A stretch of 64,000 nucleotides of DNA, taken from NCBI RefSeq assembly GCF_902459465.1, contig NW_022985728.1, positions 46,912 to 110,911 of the forward strand, read 5' to 3'. The position numbers and the translations under genes were made by a program. Of this stretch, positions 22,416 through 33,924 are shown piece after piece (within the stretch, counting starts at the first letter, position 1; each line of letters starts with the position of its first letter). Source of the stretch: Asterias rubens (lineage: Eukaryota; Echinodermata; Asteroidea; Forcipulatida; Asteriidae). Under the pieces are notes generated by a model. It worked only from the letters and a program-made list of their open reading frames with translations. It was not told the origin of the DNA and ran no database searches.

Positions 22416-23650
22416 TAAATATTTTAAAGAAATCATAACTCCTGAACCACATGGTGGATTTTGACAATCTACATATCATCGGACAGGTCGATCAAACTTC
22501 AAAAAACGCTACACACAAAATGACCCCATTTGACCTTGACTTCTGGTTCAAACCAAAGGTTGAACAATTTTACAATTTTTGATCTCTAAAACTACGTAAC
22601 ATTTCAACATAAATTTTGCATCCCGTTATAGATGAGTGGTCCTGCTCAAACTTTCCCACAGAGATGATACCAATTTGACCTGAAACTCTGGTCGAAATCG
22701 GACGATAAAGCCCACGGATGTGTTGACCCGCGTGATAACTGCGTACACTGCAAAAGCGCTTTGGCTGGCCGTTCCGCTCCATTGATCACACCTTGTTCAG
22801 TCCGCGAGGCCTGTGTGTTCTGCTCGGAATAGTGCATCGTTTGACTGTACGCGTGATTTCGATTCATGTTTTGACAAGTCTCAGGTCATTGTACTTACAA
22901 CGTAGCGCTAGTTTAATGGTGTACCAACATTTTACAATTGAAGTCCGCTCATATCATATTCGGCGTCAAATTGTTCCCCTGTTCGCCCTTCTCATGGCTT
23001 AATTATCAAAACGGAATTAAAGACGAAGCTTCGCTGAGATGGCCACCTACTGCAGCGATTCGTATGACTTTTAATTATGTGAGAAAATGCAACCAGAAAA
23101 AGACGAACATTGGTTATGTTTTGATCAAACACCGGGAAGCGGATTCGTGACATCGACTCGTGAAGGGTGTTTCTATCCGGCACTCACGGCAGTGTTTAGC
23201 GCGCTACACGGTAAAGCTTTGTGTACAAATCATTGCTTTTCAAAATAAGTGTTTATTTAATGCCTAACAAAATCTAACGTACATCCCAGTTATCTTAGTT
23301 GTATCTGTACCCGTGTCGTACACTTGCGAAACCTCTGTAATACTTAATAAATAAGTCTTTTACAGTTATTTACTTCATAAGTCTAAAATTAGTAAACTGT
23401 TGTTTCGTATAAAGTTTCCCCAAATCCAGTTAACCTTTTAAGAAGTTTACTCTTGAGTTAAACATCACAAGGATCACAAAACCTTCAAACTTTGCACATA
23501 GTTAGCTCTTTACTAATAAAATACATCGCTTTAACAAGTATTAAACTTAGCATTTGTTTTCTGTGCAAAGAAAGGTATAAATGTAATAGATTTACACTTT
23601 TACTTTCTGTGAAAATTAAAAAGCTATCAACAATCTGTTCATAGATTTAA
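22416..23650. other. Unassigned spacer between the two 500-bp repeats
   Basis: Mixed sequence with short frames only. A CG-richer segment lies at about 22690-23200 (GTTGACCCGCGTGATAACTG, GCTGAGATGGCCACC), but no exon can be supported. The rest is AT-rich. Confidence 0.4.
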
Positions 23651-24146
23651 TTTTCCTCGTGTTCTTCTTTACCTCTGAACCTTCCCAAGCAATTTTAAAC
23701 AAAAGTTAAGCTTGTATAAACTTAAAACTTACTATGTACATAGGCACCAGTGAGTTGATGAAACCGCCACTTTTTTAGAATGATGACGTCATGACAGGGT
23801 TTTTAATGTTAAAAAAGGACCATTTGCTTGTTGCTGTATCTCAACGAATATAAAAGCTATGATGTTCATACTTGGGCATCGGATAGATAAAGACTTGGAC
23901 AACATTTGAAAAGTTAACGCTAAAATCGTACCACCTTAACTTCCGGGTCGTTACCCTGGGTCAAAGTTCGCCTTCGTGTTTTTTTCATAAAAAAACAACT
24001 TTTGAGCTTATCTACGGCATAACTCAAGATTGAGATCGATTTGAACCTTGAAACTCAATAGATAGTTGAACCTTAGTATTTTTAAGACAACACAGGCCTA
24101 ATTACGTCATAATGACGTCATCAGGTATTGAATAACAATAAAATGT
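23651..24146 (+). repeat. Diverged 500-bp direct repeat, copy 2
   Basis: Second copy of the 21911 repeat, roughly 80-85 per cent alike by eye, in the same orientation and 1.74 kb downstream. It again contains TGACGTCA (near 23784 and 24115). It does not have TG...CA ends, so I do not call it an LTR. Confidence 0.8.
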
Positions 24147-24192
24147 GTAAAAATCATATGGCGCGAAAGTTTGTGGGGGAATTCCCAACAGC

Positions 24193-24230
24193 GCTCTTTT
24201 TGCCCACCAAAGAGGGCGCTGTTGATTATC
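24193..24230. repeat. Short inverted repeat AACAGCGCTCTTT / AAAGAGGGCGCTGTT
   Basis: A 13-15 bp stem with a short loop, flanking GCCCACC. It is non-coding, possibly the centre of a small foldback element. Confidence 0.5.
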
Positions 24231-24679
24231 AAATCTGTGTACAGCATCCAGTGCAGGGGTGAGCTAGATTTTTAAAGGGCTTTCATAAGTTGCAAACAAA
24301 AAAACTGATGTCAATCTCACACAAACATATTGCATTTGTGAAGAAACAAGGCGTTCAAAAGTGTGATACAAGCTTAGCTATAAAATAACGACGCATTGTA
24401 TAAAAAACATCTTTATGGTTCAATGTTTTTGAACTACGTCATCACGTAACGTCCAACCGTAATTAACAAAAAACACTATGTCTAGTATTTGTCTGTTGTT
24501 GTATCCCTTCGGGGTGATCCCCTTGATTTGCTTGTATTTTGTTTTTAATTGTCATAACCATATCCATTTTATCCTTTCCCACTTCCTACCTGTTCTTCTC
24601 AGAACATTTTTAACATTTTACCTTCCTCTACAGATTATTAATAAATCATAATTTTGTTGGCAGGTTGTTAACCTATTTG

Positions 24680-24950
24680 TTTTACAGGATTGTGTTTAAC
24701 CCGCTTTTTTTCATGAGCCACATTCTAATGAAGAATAATGTCACATTTTCTGACAGGCATTTTCTACAGGTACAGGGTACTGCCATGGGTACCAAAATGG
24801 CACCCTCATATGCCAACCTATTCATGTCTCAGTTGGAGGACAGACTCCTGTCCTCCGCCCCCAACCGACCACTAGTTTGGTGGAGATTTATTGATGATAT
24901 TTTCTCCATCTGGTGTGGTGACCACACGGCCGTTCCACCCCCATTAGCAC
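24680..24950 (+). pseudogene. Penelope-like reverse transcriptase fragment
   Basis: An open frame carries reverse transcriptase motifs in the spacing typical of Penelope-like elements: [18 protein letters not shown] near 24770-24823 and FIDDIFSIW (the YIDD-type catalytic motif, with two aspartates) near 24886-24912. Finger and palm regions upstream are missing, as are the C-terminal thumb and GIY-YIG endonuclease. Homology ends at about 24950, where unrelated sequence begins. Reverse transcriptases of this family copy element RNA at chromosomal nicks; this fragment cannot do so alone. Confidence 0.75.
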
Positions 24951-25080
24951 AACGTTATAAACTATCCTGAATTTGTTTGCACTGATTTCATTACTCCAGT
25001 GCGCCCTCTCCCGTGACATCACATAGTCAAGAGAAATCCAAGATGGCGTCCAAAAAAATTGTCGTAGAAAGCCGGAGTAA

Positions 25081-25877
25081 AATATGAATAACAAGTACAA
25101 AATGTACTGCATCTTTCTCCTGAACACTATTCCGATGTTCAATAGACTTAATGTAGAATTGCAAGAGGAGGCCCCTAAAATACGTCTTGTGCATGAGAAA
25201 TTGCAAAACTTTCTACGAGATGTCATGGTTCGCTTTGTGAAGCCTTGTGTACTAGCAAGTGCAAGTCTTGAGCAATGTGAATACAAAGTTGTTGATAACC
25301 AGAAATTAGATGATGAACTAATTCTTGGACAGTCAGTGAGGGAGTTTCTGGCATCAGGACAACTTTCTTCAATAGAAGTGGCAGAATTCTTCACTTCCGT
25401 GAGAAATGATTATGTGACCGTCTGCAATTATGTGATTCAGACATTTCCCTTGAAGTCCTTCTTAATGCATGTGTGGCAGATCCAAGTAGGAGATTGTCCA
25501 CGAAGTTTAGCTCAGTAGCCTACTTTGTGAAGAGGTTTCACTATATGGAAGACAATATGGATGCACTGGAAGAAGAGTTTGGTCAGTTTCAGGTAGATCC
25601 ACTTGAATCTCTAGTGCTAGACCAAAGAGTTGATACAGTGTGGATGGAGATATCTGGTATCAAAGACAAAACAACTGGCAAGGAGAAATACTTGTACCTC
25701 TCCAAGATCATGGTAATGATCCTGTCTCTTGCACACAGCAATGCCGAGGATGAACGTCTTTTCAGCCTTGTGAGAAAAAATGCAACAGACTTCAGACCCA
25801 ACTTATCCACACAGACTTTCTCCGACTTTCTTACTAAAAAAATGTACAGCCAAGCAAAAAAAAGTAGTTTGTCATAA
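25081..25877 (+). pseudogene. hAT transposase C-terminal fragment with frameshift
   Basis: The first part (25084 to about 25465) reads PKIRLVHEKLQNFLRDVMVR and SLEQCEYKVV, then FFTSVRNDYVTVCNYVIQ. The second, in a shifted frame, reads LLNACVADPSRRLSTKFSS and ends with the hATC dimerisation segment SLAHSNAEDERLFSLVRKN, DFRPNLSTQTFSDFL, with stop at 25875. Together they match the C-terminal half of hAT transposases of the ZMYM6/SCAND3-like branch. The N-terminal zinc finger and the catalytic aspartates are absent, and a one-base frame change is needed near 25460. The hATC region normally mediates transposase oligomerisation. Confidence 0.78.
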
Positions 25878-26455
25878 AATGACCCTGGACGACCAACTTT
25901 TGGTAAAATGCAAGCAGGCAGCCAGAACCTACAATAGGCAATAGACAACAAACTTTTGTTGCACCAGATATGAACAATGTGATTAAAAGACTGTATAGTG
26001 TAGGGCTTTTTTTTAACTTGAATGTGACCTCAAGCAGATGAAAGTTTTGTGCGGGATGGATTTTTGGCGTTGATATTGGCGTAAGTCTTTTTCTTTTTTT
26101 TATGTAATTGCCGTTTTCAAAAAATACTATTTTTGTCTTGAAAATACTATTTTTTGTTCTTTGGAGTACTATTTTTTGGAGACGGAGGTTGGCATCTCTG
26201 GAAATGTACAAAAATTATGTTAACCCTACAGACGAACCTCGTCGAAGTGGTTTGTCATTTTATTTGGGGGAATGAAAGTTTACTATTGATGGCTAGATTG
26301 AGCATCTAAATATGAAATCAATAAGCAGGCAAGTGAGATGAATGTACGTTGAAGATGGAGACTTTATTTCAGCAATGTGTTTCATAATACTACAAACTGT
26401 ACACCATACAACATGAGTTTTTATTACATCAGCAAGCTTTAAATAAACTTTGTAG

Positions 26456-27338
26456 GGTATGTAGGAGATTAACTACTAAGCATACAAGTTCAACAGCCGA
26501 AAAGCATACATACCAGTGCATCAACTATGCTAAAGAACTCGAAACTGTATTTTCTATAAATATTTGGAGAGATGATGCCCTTGTTCATCCAAGTACAATT
26601 TGTTGGAGATGTGAGCGTTCCCTAAGGCATGAAAGATCTGGCTCTCGAAGTGGAACAAGGGAGAGTGCTTCTCAAAAGTGGGAAAAACACTCGCGTGTAC
26701 GCTGCAATGTGTGTGAAACATACAAGACGCAACAACGTGGGGGGCGTCCCCAGAAACGAAAGCGGAATGGCAATGGGCTCAACCAAAAGGAAGCAACAGT
26801 TCCTCCCCCGCTTTCTTTTAATTGTTCTCAAGTTTCCAGTGAGCAAATGCCCCATAATCTGGATGTCCTTAGTAACTCAGGAGAGGCAACATTGTTCATC
26901 TGTACCATATGCCAGTGTATTCTAGGGAAACCAACAGTTCAAACACCATGCGAACACAATTTTTGTGCGGACTGTTTACTTGCTTGGTTTAAGCACAGCA
27001 ATAGTACGACTGTCCCATGTCCAGTTTGTAATTCATCAGTTGAAATTCATAATGTAAATCCCTGTTCAAGAATTCTACGGGTTCAGCTGACAACCCTCCC
27101 AACAGTTTGTATAGCTTGTGGAACAATAGGGAAGCTTGAACTAATGAAAACCCACATATGCGCACAAGAGCAGCCAAAACCCACAGCATTTACATGTTAC
27201 GCAAGTGACCCCCTACCCGGCTCGGAACCAACCAATGAATGTGACGTCACAACAGCAGCAAGATTACTAAAATCCATGGCATCAAAGCACATCAAGGGCA
27301 CCCCTATACCCCCCGAGATAGAGGCTGAAATGGAAGAG
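26456..27338 (+). CDS. Exon resembling the RAG1 N-terminal zinc-binding/RING region (RAG1-N-like)
   Basis: One open exon of about 294 codons between an acceptor (CTTTGTAG/GG) and a donor (GAAGAG/GTATGT). Motifs run in the RAG1 order. A CR(R) start is followed by ELETVFSINIWRDDALVHPS and TICWRCERSLRH, matching the zinc-binding segment before the RING. Next is HSRVRCNVCETYKTQQRGG plus a basic run (RPQKRKRNG). Then comes a C3HC4 RING with CTIC, PCEHNFCADC and CPVC, and a C2H2-like finger CIACGTIGKLELMKTH. In RAG1 this region is a ubiquitin ligase and dimerisation module outside the catalytic core. No RAG1 core or RAG2-like sequence was found downstream. Proteins with only this N-terminal part are known from N-RAG-TP transposons of invertebrates, which I consider the likeliest source. 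A host RAG-like gene whose other exons lie elsewhere is the alternative. No stop or frameshift is seen within the exon. Confidence 0.72.
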
Positions 27339-29689
27339 GTATGTGATAGGGTATGAAATGTGTATTGGTGATACTTTTTAAATTTTTAACATTAAATATG
27401 GAGACCAATATAATGGTTAACCAAGTGGCATCACTTAAAAACAGTTAAAGCAGCCAGCCCCTTGATATGCCCTGCGGGCAAAGCTAGCCAAAGGGGCATA
27501 GTGTTTGCCTTGTCCTTCCATTTTGGGGAGTTTACATTTAGTATGCATGTAATCATTGTTGGATTGATAACTCAAGAAGGCCTCGACGTATCAATTCCAA
27601 ACTTGTGGGATAGGTCTAGGGATCCCCCAAAAGCCCATTGTAAGTACGTATGCCTATAGGGCTATATCATAGAGCTATATAAAAGAACTAGAGGGCGCAC
27701 TGGCCATTGGCATCAACGTTATACCGCTGTGCGCACACGGAGCACCGTCGGGCATTGTGAGACCGGGCAAACAGCGCGGAAAGTACCCGGATGTTATAAC
27801 GCTAGGTATACACAAAACGTAAACAAAACAAATTGACGGGCGAAGTTCCCGATCTGTGCGATTGATTCTGAACGGAAATTTAATAGTTTTTGACCAGGCT
27901 TTTACTGAAAGGATATTTACAATACCTTTGTGAAGAGAAATAGATAATCCACAGAACAGATTGAAGAGGTTGATCAGGGAAAGTCCAGTTACTGGCCTAA
28001 AAACAAGATGTTTTTTGTAAGTTGATGTCTCTAGCCGCTCGGTAAACAGTATTCCATGGTCACGGTGATGCAGGACAGTTCTTATGAACAGAGGCAAGCC
28101 ACTGATTTTCTTGACAAGTTGTGTGCCGTGATCGTCTGCCTCTGTCAGGTCTTGGAAATGCTCTTCTAGATCGTCGAAAACCGAGCCGCAAACTCTTGTT
28201 TAGGTCATGCTGGACGGACTTTATGAGGGCTGGGGACGTTCTTCCCGGATAAGTAGTAGTCAGTGTGCAAATAAAAATAACAAAATACATTGTTTCGGCG
28301 TTTAGCCTTTGTAGTGTCGTACCCAAACTTGGAATTTTTAGGATCCAACTTGCAAGTTACAAACAGAAAACGTGTGCCAACAGGGTCACAAGAGAGGGCT
28401 TAAGGATACGAAATCTAGGACTGCATGAATACATCCAATAACATTTGATCTACCACAATCCAAATGAACTTTGGCGACGAAAAAAATTTGGTTGTAGGGT
28501 TTAGAAGAAAAAACTACATGTACGGAAATGTGATAACCACAACTACATGTATACTTTTTGTTTAGGCCTACGTGTAAAAGTCAAATTTTGTGAACTTTCT
28601 TGAAGAGACTTTAAATCTTACCCACCCGGTGGTAAACATGTACATCCTTTGGGCTTATCAATTAGCACCCTGACATCCCGTTGATGGGACTCGATATTGC
28701 AAGAAAACGAAAGCATAACACAACAAACGCTATGGAATTTATATTTCCAATTATTTTATTAGGTTAAATAACGAACCTTATTCAAACATAAACAAAATGT
28801 TATATGAAAGTTAATTAAAATAAAACTTGGTAAATCCAACAGAAAAAACCCTGTTCTTATATGTAAATCAACATGCAACACAAACTTTCCACTTTTTCAA
28901 ATCTGAAGACTGGTCCCTGCATTCAACTAAAAATTTGAAATAATTCAATGCGTTCGCAGATAATATATTGTACAGATGTACATCAACCATTGAAAGCCTG
29001 GACCCAAAGGAAAAAAAGGGGAAAAAAGAGTATTCCTGCCCCCCCCCCCAAAAAAAAAAAAAAAAATTATAATTATGATAATAATGACAAACTACACACA
29101 ATGTCATTTGTGCACAAATAGAGAATTTACAAGAACTTGCCATGTATCTAACATTCCACCAAGTTTCAATTAATCGCATAATTTCTTCGGGAGATATACG
29201 ATTTCAAAAAATGCACCTTTAATGCCACGTCTCGTGACCTCTGGTAACGACATCACGTGACCTCTGGTGACGTCATCAATTTGAAACTTCACACATAATG
29301 ACGGCTGCCAGCAATCAACGTGTGTACATTTTGAGGCGATTACACAAAACTTCGCCACTGAGTTTTCAACCTGTCGCTAGAGTTACACTTTGTGACGTCA
29401 TTGACATTTGTTCTTAACTGCTCACCCTTGCCAGGCACTAACATCGTTGAAAGCCACTTCATAACTTTTGCCATTTTTAGATGAAAGGTCACGCACACGA
29501 AATAAAATGAAGACCTAATTTATCCCTACCCAATCCTGCAAACAAAAACCTACGGTCTCTTGTGGCTGATTTGTTACAGATTTTCAAATATTTAAAATAA
29601 AACACCTTTAAGATGATGTCACACGACAGGTGATGATGTCATAATGACAGTCTTGTGGGAGATGTAAATACTGTCTAACAAAATCATAC
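27339..29689. other. Mostly non-coding interval with one unassigned reverse-strand frame
   Basis: The reverse strand at about 28190-27925 is open (LEEHFQDLTEADDHG, KKISGLPLFIRTVLHHRDHG, then ending in a possible donor CACAAAG/GTATTG). It looks like a real exon in composition, but I cannot assign it to a family. At 29041-29066 there is a C(9)A(17) homopolymer run. At 29240-29400 several GTGACGTCA words occur. No continuation of the RAG1-N-like gene is recognised on the plus strand. Confidence 0.4.
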
Positions 29690-31946
29690 CCTGGGCACTA
29701 TAGACATGTAGTGTGACGCGAACTGCTTGATTTCCTCAGAGAACATGTGACCATGTTTGTCTTTCTCCATTTACTTCAGCTCATTTTCAATCAGCGTGAA
29801 AGTATTCAGTACGAAGTTCAGCTTCAACAGCTCCAACTGTCCCTGGTTTATCATGTTTTGATCTTTGCATACATGTGCTCTTCTGCAACATTAAAAGTTT
29901 TTAATGGAGGAGATTGTGAGCCAGGATCCGCTGTCATCATTTTTCTTCTAGGTGGAGGCCTCTTACTTGCTTGCTTCTGTTGTTTATGTGGTGGGTAAGC
30001 TGGAAAGATGGAGGGTACAGCAGACTCCTGATTCCATGTTGGATATTTTCTCGGTCATCTCTGGGATGATTACCTGTAAATGTAAACTTGGTTGTTTATA
30101 ACATATTTTATAGGTTTTGAAATAATATAACAAATTCTTGCTTTCAATTGATTTATTTTTGTAAATCACAGTAGGAATGGCCAACAACACTTCTGTAGGG
30201 TCATTCCGTGTCAATTCAACCTTTGTAACATGACCATCAAATCACACATTGTAACCTGATCAACATTCTGATGTGGTTCTTGGACTCCCTAAAGAAACTC
30301 CAAGAACTTTTGACTAACCAACATGACCAGCCACATTCGAACATCCATATCTCCGAAAGCGAATCAGAAATACACTTAAAGACACTGGACACTATAAAGA
30401 CTAGTCTTCACACTTGGTGTATCTCAACGTATGCATAAAATAACAAACCTGTGAAAATTTGAGCTTAATCGGTCGTCGAAGTTGCGAGATATTAATAAAA
30501 AGAAAAAAACACCCTTGTCACACCCTGGTCACACAAAGTTGTGTGCTTTCATATGCTTGATTTCTAGACCTCAAATTCAAAATCTGAGGTCTCAAAATCA
30601 AATTCGTGGAATTGGTGGAAAATTACTTCTGTCTCGAAAACTACGTCCCTTCAGGGGATCTGTTTCTCACAATGTTTTATACCATCAACTCTCCCCATTA
30701 CTCGTAATCAAGAAAGGTTTTATGCTAATATATAATTTGAGTAATATTACCTATAGTGTACACTGCCTTTAAACATAATTTTAAAGCTCTTGAAGTAGCC
30801 TTCATTGGTTAAAACAAAACCACAATTGTAACATGTGTTCTTTTTCGTTGTATTATTCTCGGGATAGTCAGATTCCAAAGCATGTTAAGTTGACACGGAA
30901 TGACCCTGTAAATTAAATAAGTACAAGTAAATACAAACCTCTCATGTAGTCATCCTTCTTGAAGTGCTCGCTGCACAACCTGATTGCCATCACCCACTTA
31001 AGTGAGTATAGCCTGCTTTCCGAGAGGAAATCTGAATTAAAAAGAAAATCCCACAATAAATTAACCATGTTTTAATGAAGGCATCTTATAATCCTGGGAT
31101 AGATTGCATCTTACTGCAGGCATGAATTCCATAAACCCCTTTTGTGATTGGACATACAAATTTTGTGCTAAAAAACTAGTTGTCATTGATGAAATGGAAT
31201 AATTTTACGCATTGTTGAAGTCACGTGTAATGTTGACGTCACGTGTATATCCACCTGGCAAGACCCAATATTACTAGACTTGGAAGTTGGAGACAACATT
31301 CACGAAAAGTAGCACCCAGTCAGATCCTGAGATTGAAGATAGGTTTTTGGTCTAGAAAACGCTATTCAATTAAATTTGACAAAATCCTTTTTCAACAGTA
31401 ACAGTTCACTCATTTTATTTGTATGATGAGTATATGAACTCGGATAAATAAAAACGACCAACCAAGGCAGGGATTTGTCAACATAATTTGTCTATAGTCC
31501 TCCCCATATGCATGCATGGCCATGATTTCCGTGCTAAGGATCTACATGTTTATCTGTTTCTGTACAACATTCATTGTTCAGCACTTCAGAATTGATTTGA
31601 ATAGAACTTGCCACTGCTTGCCATCAACAATTAAACTTAGCCCAAAACGTTAAAAATGTACCACATAGTTTATAACTCTAGTAAAAATATGTCATGTTTA
31701 ACAATGGAGGAAGGACCCATCATCCGCGAACTTTCTCAACAAGAAAGTTACATATAGTCATGATAGGCCTAGTACATTTTCATACGGCAATTCTGTCCAG
31801 TTTTCGGACACGGGGAAAAAAACGTTCATATTTTATTCTTATTAATTAGTGTGAAAAGTACCTTGAAATACTCACTTATTAAATGAGACAACACCTCCCA
31901 TGACTCGACGGATGGTGCAGTCATAAGCTGCACAACTTTCAGGCAT
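29690..31946 (-). pseudogene. THAP-domain gene of P-element/THAP9 type, broken
   Basis: Reverse-strand exons 31946-31876, 31031-30939 and 30073-29690. Exon 1 starts at ATG and reads MPESCAAYDCTIRRVMGG, the start of a C2CH THAP zinc finger. The finger continues in exon 2 (KWVMAIRLCSEHFKKDDY) and ends in exon 3 with the AVPSIF motif. Beyond it a basic linker (KQQKQASKRPPPRRK) leads to EKDKHGHMFSEEIKQFASHY, resembling the segment after the THAP domain in P-element-like transposases. Two frame changes are needed (near 31000 within the finger and near 30030 before AVPSIF), and a stop follows the linker, so a full protein is not made. The catalytic region is missing. A reversed MITE occupies the intron between exons 2 and 3. 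THAP domains bind the ends of P-type elements; a domesticated THAP host gene is the alternative origin. Confidence 0.68.
30381..30772 (-). mobile_element. MITE of the GGCACTGGACACTAT family, full length, reversed
   Basis: Begins AAGACACTGGACACTATAAA and ends TATAGTGTACACTGCCTTTAA, with the family's interior words in reverse complement: AAATTTGAGCTTAATCGG near 30455, ACACAAAGTTGTGTGC, and CCCCATTACTC near 30695. About 392 bp. It lies inside an intron of the THAP-type relic. Confidence 0.8.
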
Positions 31947-33924
31947 TTTACTAACGATTTGTTAGACTGTGCGGGAAAAATTAGTGGCTTTCCTACGTTC
32001 AATCAATGGTTCACATGAACAACAGATACGGGCAAAACACACGCGATTGAATTTTATGCCCGGTTTCCAAATGTCGACGCGACGTCCTTGTCGGCACAGC
32101 ATACAGCCGAGTGCGCCCTCTAGGTCTTATTATACCAACAAAGAGCAGTGGCTTAGAAATATTATCTTCCTATATATTTATTTAATACTTTAGTTAGGTT
32201 CGTTTTACAACTTTAATGAAATTTTTAACACAACCGTAAATAATACGAAGACTTTCGAAACACAACAGCTTAGTAAAACGATTAAACACAATAAAATAGT
32301 TAAAAAATAACAAGCTGAGCCCGAGTAAATACTTAGAGTGATAGAACGTCAGTGTGTCACAGAACAACCAACTATGAATGCATGCATCATCAACAACCGT
32401 CAATGACTGTGTATACCAAAAACTTCTGTCAGTTAACGTCACGACAACGTGACCAACTCACCAAATATTGCCGTGTTGATGTTCCCAAAGCAGGTGTCAC
32501 GAAGCAGTTGGAGAGAACAGGGTCATACAGAGGACAAGAGGACAATTCTGTCAGATTTCGGGTGAACGTACGTGCGCAAATCTAAAGTTCGGCAGAAAAG
32601 TGAGGAAAAAACTACCGCCCAGCGCACGAATTTGAATTTGCACGCCTGCGTCCGTGCGTGCGCCATAGATATAGAACACTATATTCTGTATCTATGGCCT
32701 GCGCCCGTATACGCGCGCTACTCAACGCGCAATACGGTGCTGCGCATTCTTTTTTTGGCAAGTACCGAAATACTCGATCAGGTCCCTTACGGGAACGGTG
32801 CCGTATGTTTACAACAAAATCGGTCAAGGGGCGGGGCCTAATTTGTGAATCAAAGCATTATTGAAAGGGGTATAGAAAATAAGTCAAACAACAATTATTG
32901 TTTTTAGACACCAAAAATGCACAATATTTCAAAACTTCACAATATAAAAATTTGTTTCTTCTTTTAATGTGCATGGTAAACAAAGACATTATTAACGGCA
33001 TTAAAATGTCATAGCATTTGAAGTTGCCATCACCCGCCCCTAGCTCAGTCTGATAATGGTATCGTCCGTAGCTTGATTCAGCTGCTGAGGGTCGATCTGC
33101 CGTGCCGCGTTACGGTTACGGGGCCTGTAACGAACCTTTACGGTGTGCCCTAACAGGTCCTGCAACGTCCGCCACAATCAAACCTATACTGGCTTTTTAC
33201 GGGTTGAGTAAGGGCAGTACCGTAGCGGTACTGCCGGTACGCGCCCTAACATTACCCGTACGGGGCCCATTACCCAATGTTTGTTGGGTTGGGGGTCCAA
33301 AATCAACTGACTGCTAAAGGATCCCAATACCAATCCACAATCATTGAGTTATCGCTTGGACAAATAGTGCAAACCTACCAGGTTACTTATGGGGTCCAAA
33401 ACACAATATTGCGTTTTGGACCCCATAAGTAACCTGGTAGGTTACAAGGAATTAGAAAAATTTGTTAGAAAAATTTGTACCAACAGGAGAATTCTAAAGA
33501 GAAGGAATAATAGAACTAACAATATAGGTACCCCATAAGTAGTGAGTCCGACACTTGTTCCTATTTTTTTTAACAACCCTATCAAGTTTAGCATCACTGG
33601 AAAGAGAATTTAAAATGAAATCCAATTTGAAAAATGGGCGGTTTACATCTGCCGTTTTTATTCCTTAAGTGTTACTTTACCTCCTCCTAAATGTCAATTT
33701 ATTTTGTTATGTTTTTTTTTCACAGTAAACGAGAATGAGAAAGGCATCAGTTAGTGTACAAATCAACTACATACCCACTTGCATTATAGTTCTTTTTCTT
33801 TATGAGAATTATTTTTTAATGTAGGTTATTTTTTTCAATTCACTTTGGTACGTTAATGATGGCCCGATATTTGATAAATTTCAATAAAGAAAATTACTTG
33901 TTTAGTAATTACCGTTTTTTTTTT
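31947..33924. other. Non-coding interval with two CpG-rich patches
   Basis: Positions 32580-32835 are rich in CpG (GTGCGTGCGCCATAG, GTATACGCGCGCTACTC, a GC-box-like GGGGCGGGGCC at 32827) and contain CCATAGATATAGAACACTAT with its near mirror. They could be a promoter, though no first exon is recognised. Positions 33085-33265 form a second GC-rich patch with repeated TTACGG/CCGTA words. The remainder is AT-rich and featureless apart from the palindrome listed next. Confidence 0.35.
33371..33442. repeat. Near-perfect 72-bp palindrome
   Basis: AACCTACCAGGTTACTTATG at the left end is exactly mirrored by CATAAGTAACCTGGTAGGTT at the right. The arms meet at CAATATTG, with only one mismatched pair. 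A further partial copy, ACCCCATAAGTAGTGAGTC, lies at 33530. It could be a MITE centre or a hairpin-forming element. Confidence 0.85.

Noticed and set aside
21911..24146. The two 500-bp direct repeats as LTRs of a retrotransposon
   Set aside because: No TG...CA termini, no target duplication, no polyprotein or primer-binding site between them, and divergence far greater than expected for an otherwise unmarked element.
27675..28097. Long reverse-strand frame starting at 28097 as a full gene
   Set aside because: The part below about 27925 reads through a probable splice donor and loses coding character. Only the upstream segment looks exon-like.
27675..28330. RAG2-like or RAG1-core partner for the RAG1-N-like exon
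   Set aside because: The reverse-strand frame here (LEEHFQDLTEADDHG and following) has no kelch repeats, PHD cysteines or core acidic motifs that I can recognise. It is left unassigned.
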